A DNA stretch of 64,000 nucleotides from NCBI RefSeq assembly GCF_016808095.1, contig NC_068979.1, positions 25,324,460-25,388,459 of the forward strand, written 5' to 3'. The position numbers and the translations under genes were made by a program. Within the stretch, counting starts at the first letter, position 1, and each line of letters starts with the position of its first letter. This document shows positions 11,981 to 22,754 of this stretch, piece after piece. A model generated the notes under the pieces. It saw only the letters and a list, made by a program, of their open reading frames with translations. It was not told the DNA's origin and made no database searches. The stretch is from Vigna angularis (lineage: Eukaryota; Streptophyta; Magnoliopsida; Fabales; Fabaceae).

Positions 11981-12115
11981 GAACGCTTGGTATAAGACCG
12001 AGCGCTATTTAGGACGTACGCTTGGTATAAGACCGAGCGCTATTCAGAACGAACGCTTGGTATGAGACCGAGCGCTACTTAGGACGAACGCTTGGTATAA
12101 GACCGGACGCTATTT
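11981..12115. repeat. 35-bp tandem repeat in the 3' LTR, four copies
   Basis: Units start at 11981, 12016, 12051 and 12086 with core CGCTTGGTATAAGACCGAGC; copies differ at a few positions. They are absent from the 5' LTR because they lie inside its deleted interval. Tandem motifs at this place in an LTR are often enhancer-like, which here is inference. Confidence 0.93.
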
Positions 12116-13252
12116 AAAGTGTAAGGGTATAATTTGAAATTATTTCAGTTAAGGTATCCGGTATCACTATGCTGAGCCGAACGCTCAAACATAGTATTTC
12201 AAATGAGGACGCTCGTTCTCGGACAGAATTCTTTCCGAATGAAAGAATTCCACTCTAAGTCATTTTCAGAGAAACTGAACGGTATAAGACCGTACGATGA
12301 CGAACGTATTTTATCATATGAAAGAATCATCATATTCAGATTTTTCATCTTCATCTAACTCAACATTTCTCATACGATTCATAATCTTATAATTTCATAT
12401 CCATCATTAATTCACATACTTTATAAAGTTCATCATATTAACAAATCAAACTATACAAAATCATCCAACTTTAACTCCATACGTATCAAAATCAACATGC
12501 AGTTCAACCAACAGAATTCATTTTCACTCAGTAAAATCAGTGTTCTTTCATGCATACTCAAACAGCCAACATACATATATCCATATCATGCTTTCATACA
12601 TCATACAAGTATAAATTAAATTAATAAGCTTCCCTTACCCGGATCAGTATGTGAAACGTCCTAAAGCAAGGGTATGGTTTGTCCTCTTATAGCGTTCTAC
12701 TTCAAGGTTCAAATAATGATTTTCACTCAATCTAAACACCAAAAATCAGAAAATAACTTAGATATATAACCCATGCATGAAACCAGAACCTGGTTTCGCA
12801 TGAAACCTAATGGACGAATGGTCAGGAACGAGAACTTACCAGCTCCGATTCTAATTCTGTTTGGTGCAGAATGACGCTCACGTCTTAGGGAACGTTCCTA
12901 CGGTTCTGAAACGTGATCGGAGAAGAAATGTGAGAGTTACGGTAGAGAGAAGGTGAAGGTTTCTAGAGAGAAGATGGAGAAAATGAAAGGTTGGGTTCTG
13001 AGGAAGAAGAAGAGTGGTGCAGGTGAGAGAGAGTTTTTCAAAAACTCAGTTTTGTTAATTCCACGTCCAAACGAACGAGCGTCTCCTCTGCTGACACCTG
13101 CACTCCCACTTCTGATTTCAGAAGCTTCTAACATGACACGTGGCGCTCGTGCATGCAGTGCAAAGTGCGTTTTTAATGGCTCTGAACCATTGACGTGGTG
13201 CATTAATTTGATGTGACAGAGATTTGCAGTGTTAATTATCTAGGGCCTCACA

Positions 13253-13262
13253 TTCCTCCTAA
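13253..13262 (-). promoter_or_regulatory. Polypurine tract of the gypsy element
   Basis: On the minus strand TTAGGAGGAA directly precedes the 3' LTR, the position where plus-strand DNA synthesis is primed. Confidence 0.75.
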
Positions 13263-13287
13263 CTACAAAAATTTTCGTCCTCGAAAA

Positions 13288-16200
13288 TTAGTTCTTACCC
13301 GGAAATAAGTGGGGATACAAGTCCCTCATAGCATCCTCCACTTCCCAAGTTGAATCGCCAGTCTTCTCGTCCCACACCATTTTAACTAGACGAACGTCCT
13401 TTCCTTTGTATAGCTTGGTGCGGCTACCATCCACACGAACCGGTTGCAACTCCAGCGTTCGGTCGTGGCGTAGTTGAACGTCTTCCAACTCCAATACATG
13501 GGAAGGATTGACTATGTACTTTCGGAGTTGGGAAACGTGGAAGACAAGATGAAGATTTGACAATTGAGGAGGCAAGGCTAGTTCATACGCCACTGGTCCG
13601 ATCTTCTTCAAAATTTGGTACGGTCCTATGAACTTGGGAGATAGCTTCTTTGGACGAACGACTCTGCCTACCCCAGTGATCGGATTGAGTCTTAAAAAGA
13701 CATGGTCTCCTGCAGCGAACTCCAAAGGTCTTCTTCTATCCGCATAGGACTTCTGCCTGCTCAGGGACATCTTTAATCTCTCCTGGATCAACTTCACTTT
13801 CTCGGTTGTTTGCTGGATGAGTTCAGGTCCAGTTAACACGTTCTCTCCTTCCTGGAACCAGCAAAGTGGCGTTCGGCACTTCCTACCATAGAGAGCTTCA
13901 AATGGCGCCATTCCAATGCTAGACTGAAAGCTGTTGTTGTACGTGAACTCCACTAGCGGTAAGATTTCATCCCAAGCGCCTAAGTGATCTAGGACGCACG
14001 TCCTCAGTAAATCTTCCAGCGTTTGGATGGTTCTTTCTGATTGGCCGTCCGTCTGAGGGTGATAGGCTGAACTCATCTGCAGCTTGCTTCCCAATTCGCA
14101 TTGTAATGATTGCCAAAACCGAGATGTGAATCTCGTGTCTCGGTCAGAAATAATGCTTGACGGTACCCCATGTAAACGAACGATCTCCTTGATGTACAAC
14201 TTGGCCAAATTTGTCATCGAAATCTTCAAGTTAACTGCCAGGAAGTGGGCGCTCTTCGTTAACCTATCCACAATCACCCAAATTGAATCATGATTTCTGA
14301 CCGTTCGTGGTAGATGGGTCACGAAATCCATGGAGATGCTGTCCCATTTCCATTCTGGAATTTCCAATTGCTAAAGTAAGCCGCCTGGTCTTTGGTGTTC
14401 AGCCTTCGCACGCTTACAAGTTAAGCATGACGCTACAAAGCGAGCGACATCACTTTTCATTCCAGGCCACCAAAACAACTGCCGAAGGTCTTGATACATC
14501 TTAGTCATACCAGGGTGTATGCTAAGACGACTATGATGCCCTTCCTCCAGAATAATCCGCTTCAGCTCGCCATCATTAGGAACGCACGTCCTACCCATGT
14601 ACCGCAATAGGCCGTCCGTTCCAGCGTTGAACTCCTTGGCTTGATCTGAACCGAGCGTGCTCAAAATCTTCACCAGCTCTTCATCCTCGCGTTGCTTCAT
14701 TCTGATCCGGTCAAACACATTGCTAGATATCCTAAGGTTACAACACTTGATGCTGTTCGGCTCCAATTCAAACTGCAACCTTAGATCTCTAAAGCTCTCA
14801 ACCAAACTCAGCTCTTTAACCATCATCACCGAGACATGAACTGCCTTCCTGCTTAGAGCGTCCGCCACTACATTAGCCTTCCCAGGGTGGTACAGCAGTT
14901 CAAACTCATAATCTTTTAAGAACTCTAACCAACGCCTCTGCCTCATGTTCAACTCCTTCTGATCAAATAAGTACTTGAGGCTCTTGTGGTCACTGAAGAC
15001 TTGGAATGTAGACCCGTACAAGTAATGCCTCCAAGTCTTCAGTGCAAAAACGACCGCTGCCAATTCCAGGTCATGCGTTGGGTAATTCCGCTCATGTATC
15101 TTCAATTGACGAGACGCGTACGCTACCGCTCGCTTCTCTTGCATCAGCACACAACCTAAACCTTGGTGAGAAGCGTCGCAGTACACTTCGAACGGTTTGG
15201 CTGTGTCTGGAACAATCAGAACTGGAGCGCTCGTCAACTTATGCTTCAGCTCTTGAAAACGTTCCTCACACAAATCAGTCTAGGCGAACGGCTGGTCTTT
15301 TCTGGTCAACTGAGTTAGCGGAGCTACTATCTTAGCAAATCCTTCAATAAAACGTCTATAGTAGCCCGCAAGTCCCACGAAACTACGAACCTCAGTGACC
15401 GAACGCGGACTCTTCCAATCCAACACCGCTCGCACCTTAGCTGGATCTACCGAGATGCCTCCAGCCGACACCACATGACCCAAAAATTGTACTTCCTTCA
15501 TCCAAAATTCACACTTGGACAACTTTGCATATAACTCCTTTTCCCTCAACACGGTCAGTACTGCCCTCAAGTGTTCTTCGTGTTCGGCTTGCGTCTTGGA
15601 GTAGATGAGAATATCATCTATGAAGACGACCACAAACTTGTCCAAATAAGGTCTGAATATCCGATTCATATAATCCATGAAGATTGCTGGTGCGTTCGTC
15701 ACTCCAAATGGCATCACCACATACTCATAATGCCCATAACGAGATCTGAACGCTGTCTTCTGGATGTCGTCCTCCTTAACTCTGATTTGATGATATCCAG
15801 ACCGCAAGTCAATTTTCGAGAATACAGTGGCCCCATGCAACTGATCCAACAAGTCATCTATCCTTGGCAATGGGTACTTGTTCTTGATGGTCAACTTGTT
15901 CAATTGCCTGTAGTCTATACACAACCGAGAGCTGCCATCTTTCTTCTTCACTAAGAGCACAGGCGCTCCCCATGGTGATACGCTCGGCCTGATAAATTGC
16001 TTGTCCAACAGTTCTTCAATCTGCTTCTTAAGTTCAATCAATTCTGCAAGCGCCATACGATATGGCTGAACAGAGATGGGTGCTGCCGTCGTCACCAAAT
16101 CAATGGTGAATTCCACTTCACGAGGAGGGGGAAGTCCAGGTATCTCTTCCGGAAAGACGTCCGGAAACTCATCCACAACCGATCGTCCATTACTGTCACC

Positions 16201-17853
16201 TTTGAACGATCGTCCTTTTACCACACTTCTGAATTCCTGATCTTCATGCGTCATAATCAGGAAACAGATGGCGCCCTCCATAATGTCTTCTTTAAGTTGG
16301 CCGAGCGTCACTGATAACTCTTCTTCATTTTCTTCTGGAAAGATCAACTCCTTCTTGCCACAGTCTATAAGAATGCGACTGGTAGCCAACCAATCCATTC
16401 CTAAAATTACTTCTAACTCCTTCAAAGGCAAACAAATCAAATTCACCTTATAACTACGCCCCTCAACCACAATAGGACATCTAATGCATACGGTAGATGT
16501 CCTAAGCTCTCCAGCCGCTGGGGTTGATACCACCAAGTCGAACTGCATCTCTCTCTCAGCTATTCCCAGTTTATCAACACACGCCTTCGAGATGAAGGAG
16601 TGAGTCGCCCCCGAATCATACAGTACACGACATGGCATTCCATACAGCAAGCATTCACCAGTTATAAGATTACCTGAGCTTGCTGCCTCTGCTCCAGTTA
16701 TAGCATACACTCGTCCCACTGCTTGAGCTCGTCCACCTCTTGGCTGATTCCTTCCAGCGTTCGGTGGTCTCATTACTGCCCGTCCCCCCATGTTGCACTC
16801 GCTTTCCAGATGTCCACTCCTTCTACAACGAGCGCAGAATTTTCCTCCTACCAATTGAGGACATGACGAGCGATAATGCGGTCCTCCACACTGGAAACAA
16901 GTTACGTTTCCTTGTCCAACAGAAACCAGCGCTTGTGACCCACTTGCATTGGATGGTTGGTTTGGACGAGCGTAAGGGGTTTTCCTCTGATTAACATTGT
17001 TTCTTAACATAATTGGTCCCCTTACCACCTGTTGTTGCTTCTTGTGCCGTTCTGCTTCTACCATGTTCTTCTCCAATACCTTGGCCCTCTCAACCATAGC
17101 AGGGAACGTTCGGATACACAAGCTGGAAATTAACACTTTCAGGTCACTCCGCAGACCGTTCTCAAACTTCCTACACTGCCACTCTTCACTGGTGGCCATA
17201 GTATTGAACCTGACGAGATGTTTGAATTTGTTGGTGTATTCAGAAACGGACATCCCGCCTTGAACGAGCTGCAGAAACTCCACTTTTTTGGCAAAACGAA
17301 CGCTGTCAGGGAAGTATTCCTCATAAAATTTGCTCCTGAATACTTCCCACGTAATGAGATTTTGGGCGTCCGTTAAGATTGCTCTCATGCTCGCCCACCA
17401 GTGGCTAGCTTCTCCAGTCAGTAGGTACTCTGTGAACGCCAACCTGTTCTCGTCCGGGCATCTTTTGGCGTTAAAGATTCTCTCCATGTCTCTTAGCCAC
17501 TGATCTGCCTCGTCAGGGAGGCATTTTCCACTGAATTTGGCCGGATGGTGTTGGAGGAAACTCTCCAAGCTCCATTCAGCAGCAGGCTGGGCAGCGTTGG
17601 AAGAGGACGTTCCTGACGTGCCCCTGGTAGCAGCAAGAATTTCCATTAACTGTCGCTGAGTCGTTTCAGAGTTGGCTCGAGAGGCCTCCAAACTCTGCAT
17701 GGCGTTCTGATTCTGCTGCATAAGAGTGGCGTTCTGCTCCATTAACGTAGTATTCTGTTGCTGCAGTCTATCAATTACTGTCTCCAACAACCTAGTGTTG
17801 TTGGACGTATCAGGCTCGTTAGGTTGAGGTGGAGGAGGGAGTCTAGGCGCCAT
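13288..17853 (-). pseudogene. gag-pol polyprotein of the gypsy element with two in-frame stops
   Basis: One reading frame of about 1520 codons from the ATG at 17853 ([10 protein letters not shown]); an ATG ten codons upstream is less likely. Order: gag core (about residues 93-280 from that start), two CCHC zinc knuckles ([13 protein letters not shown] and [14 protein letters not shown]), protease [10 protein letters not shown] with [10 protein letters not shown], RNase H ([28 protein letters not shown]), integrase with an HHCC finger ([11 protein letters not shown]) and a DDE core (SISMDFV, ISDRDTRF, HPQTDGQSERT). The tail (VKMVWDEKTGDSTWEVEDAM) looks like a chromodomain. TAG codons interrupt the frame at 15280-15282, between RT and RNase H, and at 14368-14370, between the integrase finger and core. 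No frameshift was seen. Enzymes would act in cytoplasmic particles and at chromatin. Confidence 0.94.
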
Positions 17854-17989
17854 TAGTTCTCTGAACCAGAGAAAAACGAACATTAGTTATGTTCAAGAGT
17901 TAAAAACAATAACTCATTAAACACACAATAAGCACACAGCAAAAACACAGTGCACTCATAACCTACAGTGTCCTTAAAAGAACAAAACT

Positions 17990-18001
17990 GCTCTGATACC
18001 A
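17990..18001 (-). promoter_or_regulatory. Primer binding site for initiator tRNA-Met
   Basis: On the minus strand TGGTATCAGAGC, the exact complement of the plant initiator tRNA-Met 3' end, lies four bases inside the 5' LTR. It marks the right LTR as the 5' LTR. Confidence 0.95.
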
Positions 18002-18005
18002 CTAA

Positions 18006-18475
18006 TGTAACATCCCAAAATACAGTAATTACTATAAATCAGAATTAATTACAATTAACAGTAAATCAATGCAGTCTTTATATTAATAAACGAAGTTCCA
18101 AAAGCCGAACGCTTAAGTACAGAACCGCTATACGTGAAACGGAAATAATACAGTTTTAGGACGAACGGTTTTACAAAAAGAAATAACCGAACGTCCCATA
18201 CAAAAACGAACATCTAAAACTAAAAAGAAAGACGAACGTCCTATTGCTCCGCTTTCACTTCAACTTCGACTAAGTTATCCTCCTCAATGACATCTTCCAG
18301 AGTTGCCTCGCCTTTTGCTCACATCCACACGGATGATCATTGCAAGACAGGACGAACGTACATAGACAATTGACAACACAAGGAAAAACGAAAGGGTAAG
18401 CTTATATAATTTAATTCATACCATCAACATATACATTTAACATTACAATTCACACACACATGTAACTTAACATAG

Positions 18476-18506
<31 letters not shown>

Positions 18507-19495
18507 CTAGACAGACCGTCCGGACTGTATGAACCGTGTAGCTACAGGCGTCCTTGCACCCGAGTGGTGTAGTAACTGGAATACACTCATCAGCTGCCAC
18601 TCGAGGTTAGCTCTATCCAAAGTACCCCTAAGGAATAGAACCTCCTGCCATTCCCACATATGAACTACCCTCTTCTACGTGAAGATGAGTATCACGGAAT
18701 ATCAGGATGGACCAAGCCAGCATTAGCATGCCCACAGTCATACTTTACCAATCCAATATTCAACATACATATATCCATATCAGTGTTCTTTCATGCATAC
18801 TCAAACAGCCAACATACATATATCCATATCATGCTTTCATACATCATACAAGTATAAATTAAATTAATAAGCTTCCCTTACCCGGATCAGTATGTGAAAC
18901 GTCCTAAAGCAAGGGTATGGTTTGTCCTCTTACAGCGTTCTACTTCAAGGTTCAAATAATGATTTTCACTCAATCTAAACACCAAAAATCAGAAAATAAC
19001 TTAGATATATAACCCATGCATGAAACCAGAACCTGGTTTCGCATGAAACCTAATGGACGAATGGTCAGGAACGAGAACTTACCAGCTCCGATTCTAATTC
19101 TGTTCGGTGCAGAATGACGCTCACGTCTCAGGGAACGTTACTACGGTTCTGAAACGTGATCGGAGAAGAAATGTGAGAGTTACGGTAGAGAGAAGGTGAA
19201 GGTTTCTAGAGAGAAGATGGAGAAAATGAAAGGTTGGGTTCTGAGGAAGAAGAAGAGTGGTGCAGGTGAGAGAGAGTTTTTCAAAAACTCAGTTTTGTTA
19301 ATTCCACGTCCAAACGAACGAGCGTCTCCTCTACTGACACCTGCACTCCCACTTCTGATTTCAGAAGCTTCTAACGTGACACGTGGCGCTCGTGCATGCA
19401 GTGCAAAGTGCGTTTTTAATGGCTCTGAACCATTGACGTGGTGCATTAATTTGATGTGACAGAGATTTGCAGTGTTAATTATCTAGGGTCTCACA
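18006..19495 (-). repeat. 5' LTR of the gypsy element (1490 bp, internally deleted)
   Basis: Same ends as the left LTR (TGTAACATCCC to GGGTCTCACA). It is 1049 bp shorter: about 1006 bp are missing at about 18768, with some 13 filler bases (CATATATCCATAT) at the junction, and its (TA)n tract is 29 bp rather than 85. The filler copies a phrase found 40-50 bases further on, typical of template switching in repair. Confidence 0.93.
18478..18506. repeat. (TA)n tract inside the 5' LTR
   Basis: About 14 TA units; the allele-like counterpart in the other LTR is three times longer. Confidence 0.95.
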
Positions 19496-19500
19496 TAATA
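19496..19500. repeat. Target site duplication, right copy (TAATA)
   Basis: Follows CTCACA at the right LTR end and matches 10709-10713. Confidence 0.93.
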
Positions 19501-20315
19501 CAAGGACAATTAATATTATAATAATTAATTAAATAATACTATATAAGTTAAATTAATAATAATTATTTTATTAAATAAAATAAAATTAATTTATATATAA
19601 TTATGTAATAAATTTTAAAAAAAATTAAATAATATTTATATATTAATTTAAAATATAATAAATTAATAAACTAAAAACTAAAAAAATTCGTTTAACTAAT
19701 TATATAAATGATTAAAATTAATAAACTAAAAACTAAAGAAAAACTTGAAAAGATGTAATTACATGTGACAAATCTGTTAATATTTTTTCTTTAATAAATG
19801 TCGACCGTTAAAAAAAAATATTTTAAAATATAAAAAATAATTTTGAAATATTTAAAAAATGTGATGGTGTAAGAAGCAACATGGGATACGTAAGGAGTAA
19901 CACTCCTACTGTAAAGGAGTCCTTCTTTGGTTACGAAGGTGAGTTTTGGTGTTCTTATCTTTAAGTATTTGGAAGCCAATTTGCTTGAAATTGAGTCCTT
20001 CTCATGGAATGACTTACGTTCTTCATTGGATCCCTTTATGCTCTTCATGTATTAGATATTTGATAGCAAGAATGAAATGTTGTTTGATTTATCACCATTG
20101 ATGGACGAAATGGAGGTGCAGGGGATGGAGTGGGTGCAGCGGCGCTGTGCAGAGGAACACGGGAGAAGAAGTGGACGATGAAGTGATTTTAGGTATAAGT
20201 TGGTCCATTTTGCATTCATATGATATAAAGATAAACAGAAAATGTAATATTTTAAATTATTGATCATATAATTTAATCACAATGAGTAATAAAGTATTTA
20301 GAATTAGGTTAGACA
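19501..20315. other. Intergenic AT-rich spacer
   Basis: Very AT-rich to about 19860, then less so to about 20190. Short reading frames at 19791-20267 have no recognisable content. The last bases are probably the 3' UTR of the receptor kinase gene on the minus strand. Confidence 0.4.
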
Positions 20316-22754
20316 CTAATCACTAGCCATTGCAGAAATTGTATGAGGTTCTTGTTCCTCTAAACTATCCTGCAAGTAAAGGATCCTCTCTAAAGTATTG
20401 AGGACCTCTCCCATAGTTGGCCTATCTGCAGTTCTATCAGCCAAGCAGTGGATGCCTAAGTCCACAAACGCCCTCAGGCATTCTGGCCTAACATTCCCTG
20501 CTAAATGAGGATCAACTAATTCATCGATGCTTCCACACTTGTAACAGTGCATGGCCCATGTAGCCAATCCAACTTTCTCATTTTCCTCTTCCACTGCCAC
20601 AGGATTCACAGCTGCTCTTCCACACAACACCTCAAACAAAACCACTCCAAATGAATACACATCAGATTTTTGAGTCAGTTTTCTTCTCTTATAGTACTCA
20701 GGGTCTAAATATCCTAAAGTACCTTTAACCTCCGTGCTTACATGTGAGTGGTAAAGTGAGGGAACTGTTCTACACAACCCAAAATCTGCAATCTTGGCTA
20801 CCCAATTCTCATCCAATAATATGTTGGCTGACTTCACATCACGGTGAATCACTGGGTGCCTTGTGCTAGTGTGGAGGTAATGTAGTCCTCGAGCTGCACC
20901 AATACAGATCTTTATTCTTTGAATCCAAGACAGTGGCTGTTTTCTTTTCTTGTATAAGTGGTCAGACAGAGGACCCTCAGCCATGTATTCATACACAAGT
21001 ATCAGTTCATTTCCCTCTTGGCAGTATCCCAGTAGTGACACTAGATTCATGTGACAGAATGAGAAAAAATTGATCTCAGTTTGAAACTCTTTATATCCTT
21101 GACCAGATCTACGATTAGAGCGCTTTACTGCAACAGCAGTAACTCCATCATGATGCATGATGCCTTTGTACACCTTTCCGAAGCCTCCCTCCCCGATGAC
21201 TAGATCTTCACTGAAGTTGCTTGTAGCTATGCTGATTTCTTCAAGTGTGAATTGATGGCAAAGACCTGAGGTTACTGTGGGTTGAATGTTTTTGTGACTT
21301 CTACTAGAATTTGATGGAAGTATATTAGAAGTTCTCCACTTCAATTTTTTCCCTGCTCTGTGGATATTAATGAAAAGTGTGAAGAGCAGTCCGAAGATAG
21401 TACCTAAAGTAGCAGCAACCACAATGATGACATGTTGACCTTTCTTCTTTCTTTGTTCGCTTCTCAACTGGAACATTGCTGCAAGACTATGATTACTATC
21501 ACTTATCTTCATGATCTCAATTCCATTCAGTATGGCATCGGCATATTTTGGTTTTGACTCCAAGTTTGGTTGAAGCGAGATCCACAAATCTTTCCTCCTC
21601 CCAGTTTCCGTAGGAACCATAACAACATAGTCCTTGTGCAAAGGAGTAAATGGTGCTCCGGCAGAAGCAACTACGTCCATCCTCTCCTCTGCTGTTTGGT
21701 TGTTTATGTACACTTTGAACACCCTTTGATTGGGCTTCGTTACCCCAATAGATATCTCACAGAAATGAAGCCTAACGTGGTACTTGAATCCAGAATCAAC
21801 AGGGAAAGACCATGTTAAATTGTACTTCATGTTAGCATCTCCATCACTACCCATTGTCCTGGCAGTCCAATATATCTCCTCCGGTGCTGAATAATTGTAA
21901 TCCTTTGAAGATAAAGTGGTGTAATTCAAGCTAACAGTAACAGACTTTATATTGAGGACACCTCCAATGTGTGAACGAGATATGTATCTAGAATCATCTG
22001 ACCACATTCCAAAAGCATTTTCTCCACCACAAATGCCAACTCTGTAAAGCGTCTCTAGAGCATATTCATCATTAGTCAACAAAATTTTCTGGTGCCCAAG
22101 GTAAGGAACAGGAACCTTGGAAAACGGAAAGTATATACTTTTGGGCACCGGGAATATCTCAATGCCATTTACAAAAGCAAATGCTTTGGAAATTAAAGGA
22201 GATGGAGTAAGTGTAATGGTCAGTTTGTCTTCCCTAACATTTAGTAAGAAATCCTTGGTGAAAAACTTCGAGTTTAGCTCTTCTGCAAAATCTGATGGAT
22301 TGAAATCACTTACAAGAGTGTAAGGCCCAGTTTTTACAGAGAAATAAGCCTTGTCGGAGGGGATCATCATCAGATATAAAGATGAGAGAAAGTAAAGACG
22401 AATGAATTTAAGGCCAGGGGAGGAAGGAAAGGAGTAGGTCAATGGAGAATGAGTTATTCTTGCTGTTGAGTATGGAACTTTTGGTACTAGAGAGTCTTTC
22501 ATGTTTGAGAGCAAGAGTGTGGAAGAGCTGTTGCCATACTGTGGAGGCAAGAAACTAGATACACCATCTCCTACCCAAATATTTCCATTGAATGATGATG
22601 CTTCAGAAGTACCACAGTTTAGGAGGATTTTATCAGGGACATTAATTGGATAACAAGAGATTAAATGGATGAATGTTACCAACAAAAAGAGGTGTAGTAG
22701 TACACAGCTATTGATGCTATTCCTACTTGACTCTATCATGTGGGATTCCATCAT
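20316..22754 (-). CDS. Malectin-like receptor kinase (CrRLK1L / FERONIA-like family), copy A
   Basis: A single-exon gene of 812 residues, normal for the family, which usually lacks introns. Residues 1-35 hold a signal peptide (hydrophobic VLLHLFLLVTFIHLI). The malectin-like ectodomain spans about 42-415, with the usual paired blocks (ARITHSPLTYSF, FIRLYF, AFVNGIEIFP, then VDSGFKYHVRLHFCEI, NNQTAEE, ILNGIEIMK). One membrane helix lies at 441-463. The Ser/Thr kinase domain covers about 515-790: GEGGFG (521-526), lysine 544, HRD (637-639), DFG (657-659), and the activation-segment end GTLGYLDPEYY. All catalytic residues are present and HRD makes it an RD kinase. Family members sit in the plasma membrane and sense cell-wall state or RALF peptides. 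The ligand here is unknown. The nearest named group is probably At5g38990/At5g39000-like rather than FERONIA itself. Confidence 0.95.
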   Translation of the reverse strand: MMESHMIESSRNSINSCVLLHLFLLVTFIHLISCYPINVPDKILLNCGTSEASSFNGNIWVGDGVSSFLPPQYGNSSSTLLLSNMKDSLVPKVPYSTARITHSPLTYSFPSSPGLKFIRLYFLSSLYLMMIPSDKAYFSVKTGPYTLVSDFNPSDFAEELNSKFFTKDFLLNVREDKLTITLTPSPLISKAFAFVNGIEIFPVPKSIYFPFSKVPVPYLGHQKILLTNDEYALETLYRVGICGGENAFGMWSDDSRYISRSHIGGVLNIKSVTVSLNYTTLSSKDYNYSAPEEIYWTARTMGSDGDANMKYNLTWSFPVDSGFKYHVRLHFCEISIGVTKPNQRVFKVYINNQTAEERMDVVASAGAPFTPLHKDYVVMVPTETGRRKDLWISLQPNLESKPKYADAILNGIEIMKISDSNHSLAAMFQLRSEQRKKKGQHVIIVVAATLGTIFGLLFTLFINIHRAGKKLKWRTSNILPSNSSRSHKNIQPTVTSGLCHQFTLEEISIATSNFSEDLVIGEGGFGKVYKGIMHHDGVTAVAVKRSNRRSGQGYKEFQTEINFFSFCHMNLVSLLGYCQEGNELILVYEYMAEGPLSDHLYKKRKQPLSWIQRIKICIGAARGLHYLHTSTRHPVIHRDVKSANILLDENWVAKIADFGLCRTVPSLYHSHVSTEVKGTLGYLDPEYYKRRKLTQKSDVYSFGVVLFEVLCGRAAVNPVAVEEENEKVGLATWAMHCYKCGSIDELVDPHLAGNVRPECLRAFVDLGIHCLADRTADRPTMGEVLNTLERILYLQDSLEEQEPHTISAMASD

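Larger units (their letters stand above)
10714..13252 (-). repeat. 3' LTR of the gypsy element (2539 bp)
   Basis: On the plus strand it runs from TGTAACATCCCAAAATACAG to CTAGGGCCTCACA. It contains an 85-bp (TA)n tract and a 35-bp tandem repeat, and about 1 kb (11532-12537) that the other LTR lacks. It is the downstream LTR because the polyprotein is on the minus strand. A reading frame at 12937-13203 recurs in the other LTR only because the LTRs are copies. Confidence 0.95.
10714..19495 (-). mobile_element. Ty3/gypsy LTR retrotransposon, Tekay/Del-type chromovirus, near-complete
   Basis: The element is 8782 bp with LTRs at 10714-13252 (3' LTR) and 18006-19495 (5' LTR). It begins TG and ends CA, and it is bounded by the 5-bp target duplication TAATA (10709-10713 and 19496-19500). 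The primer site next to the right LTR matches initiator tRNA-Met. The polypurine tract lies next to the left LTR. The internal region encodes gag, protease, RT, RNase H, integrase and a chromodomain-like C-terminus in that order, which is the gypsy order. By eye about ten substitutions separate the alignable 1.4 kb of the LTRs, so insertion was recent. Two in-frame stops suggest this copy cannot supply its own full polyprotein. Confidence 0.96.

Noticed and set aside
14084..17263. Several plus-strand frames of 60-127 codons
   Set aside because: Antisense shadows of the gypsy polyprotein.
12937..19459. Identical small frames at 12937-13203 and 19180-19446 and their antisense partners
   Set aside because: They lie inside the two LTRs and recur only because the LTRs are copies.
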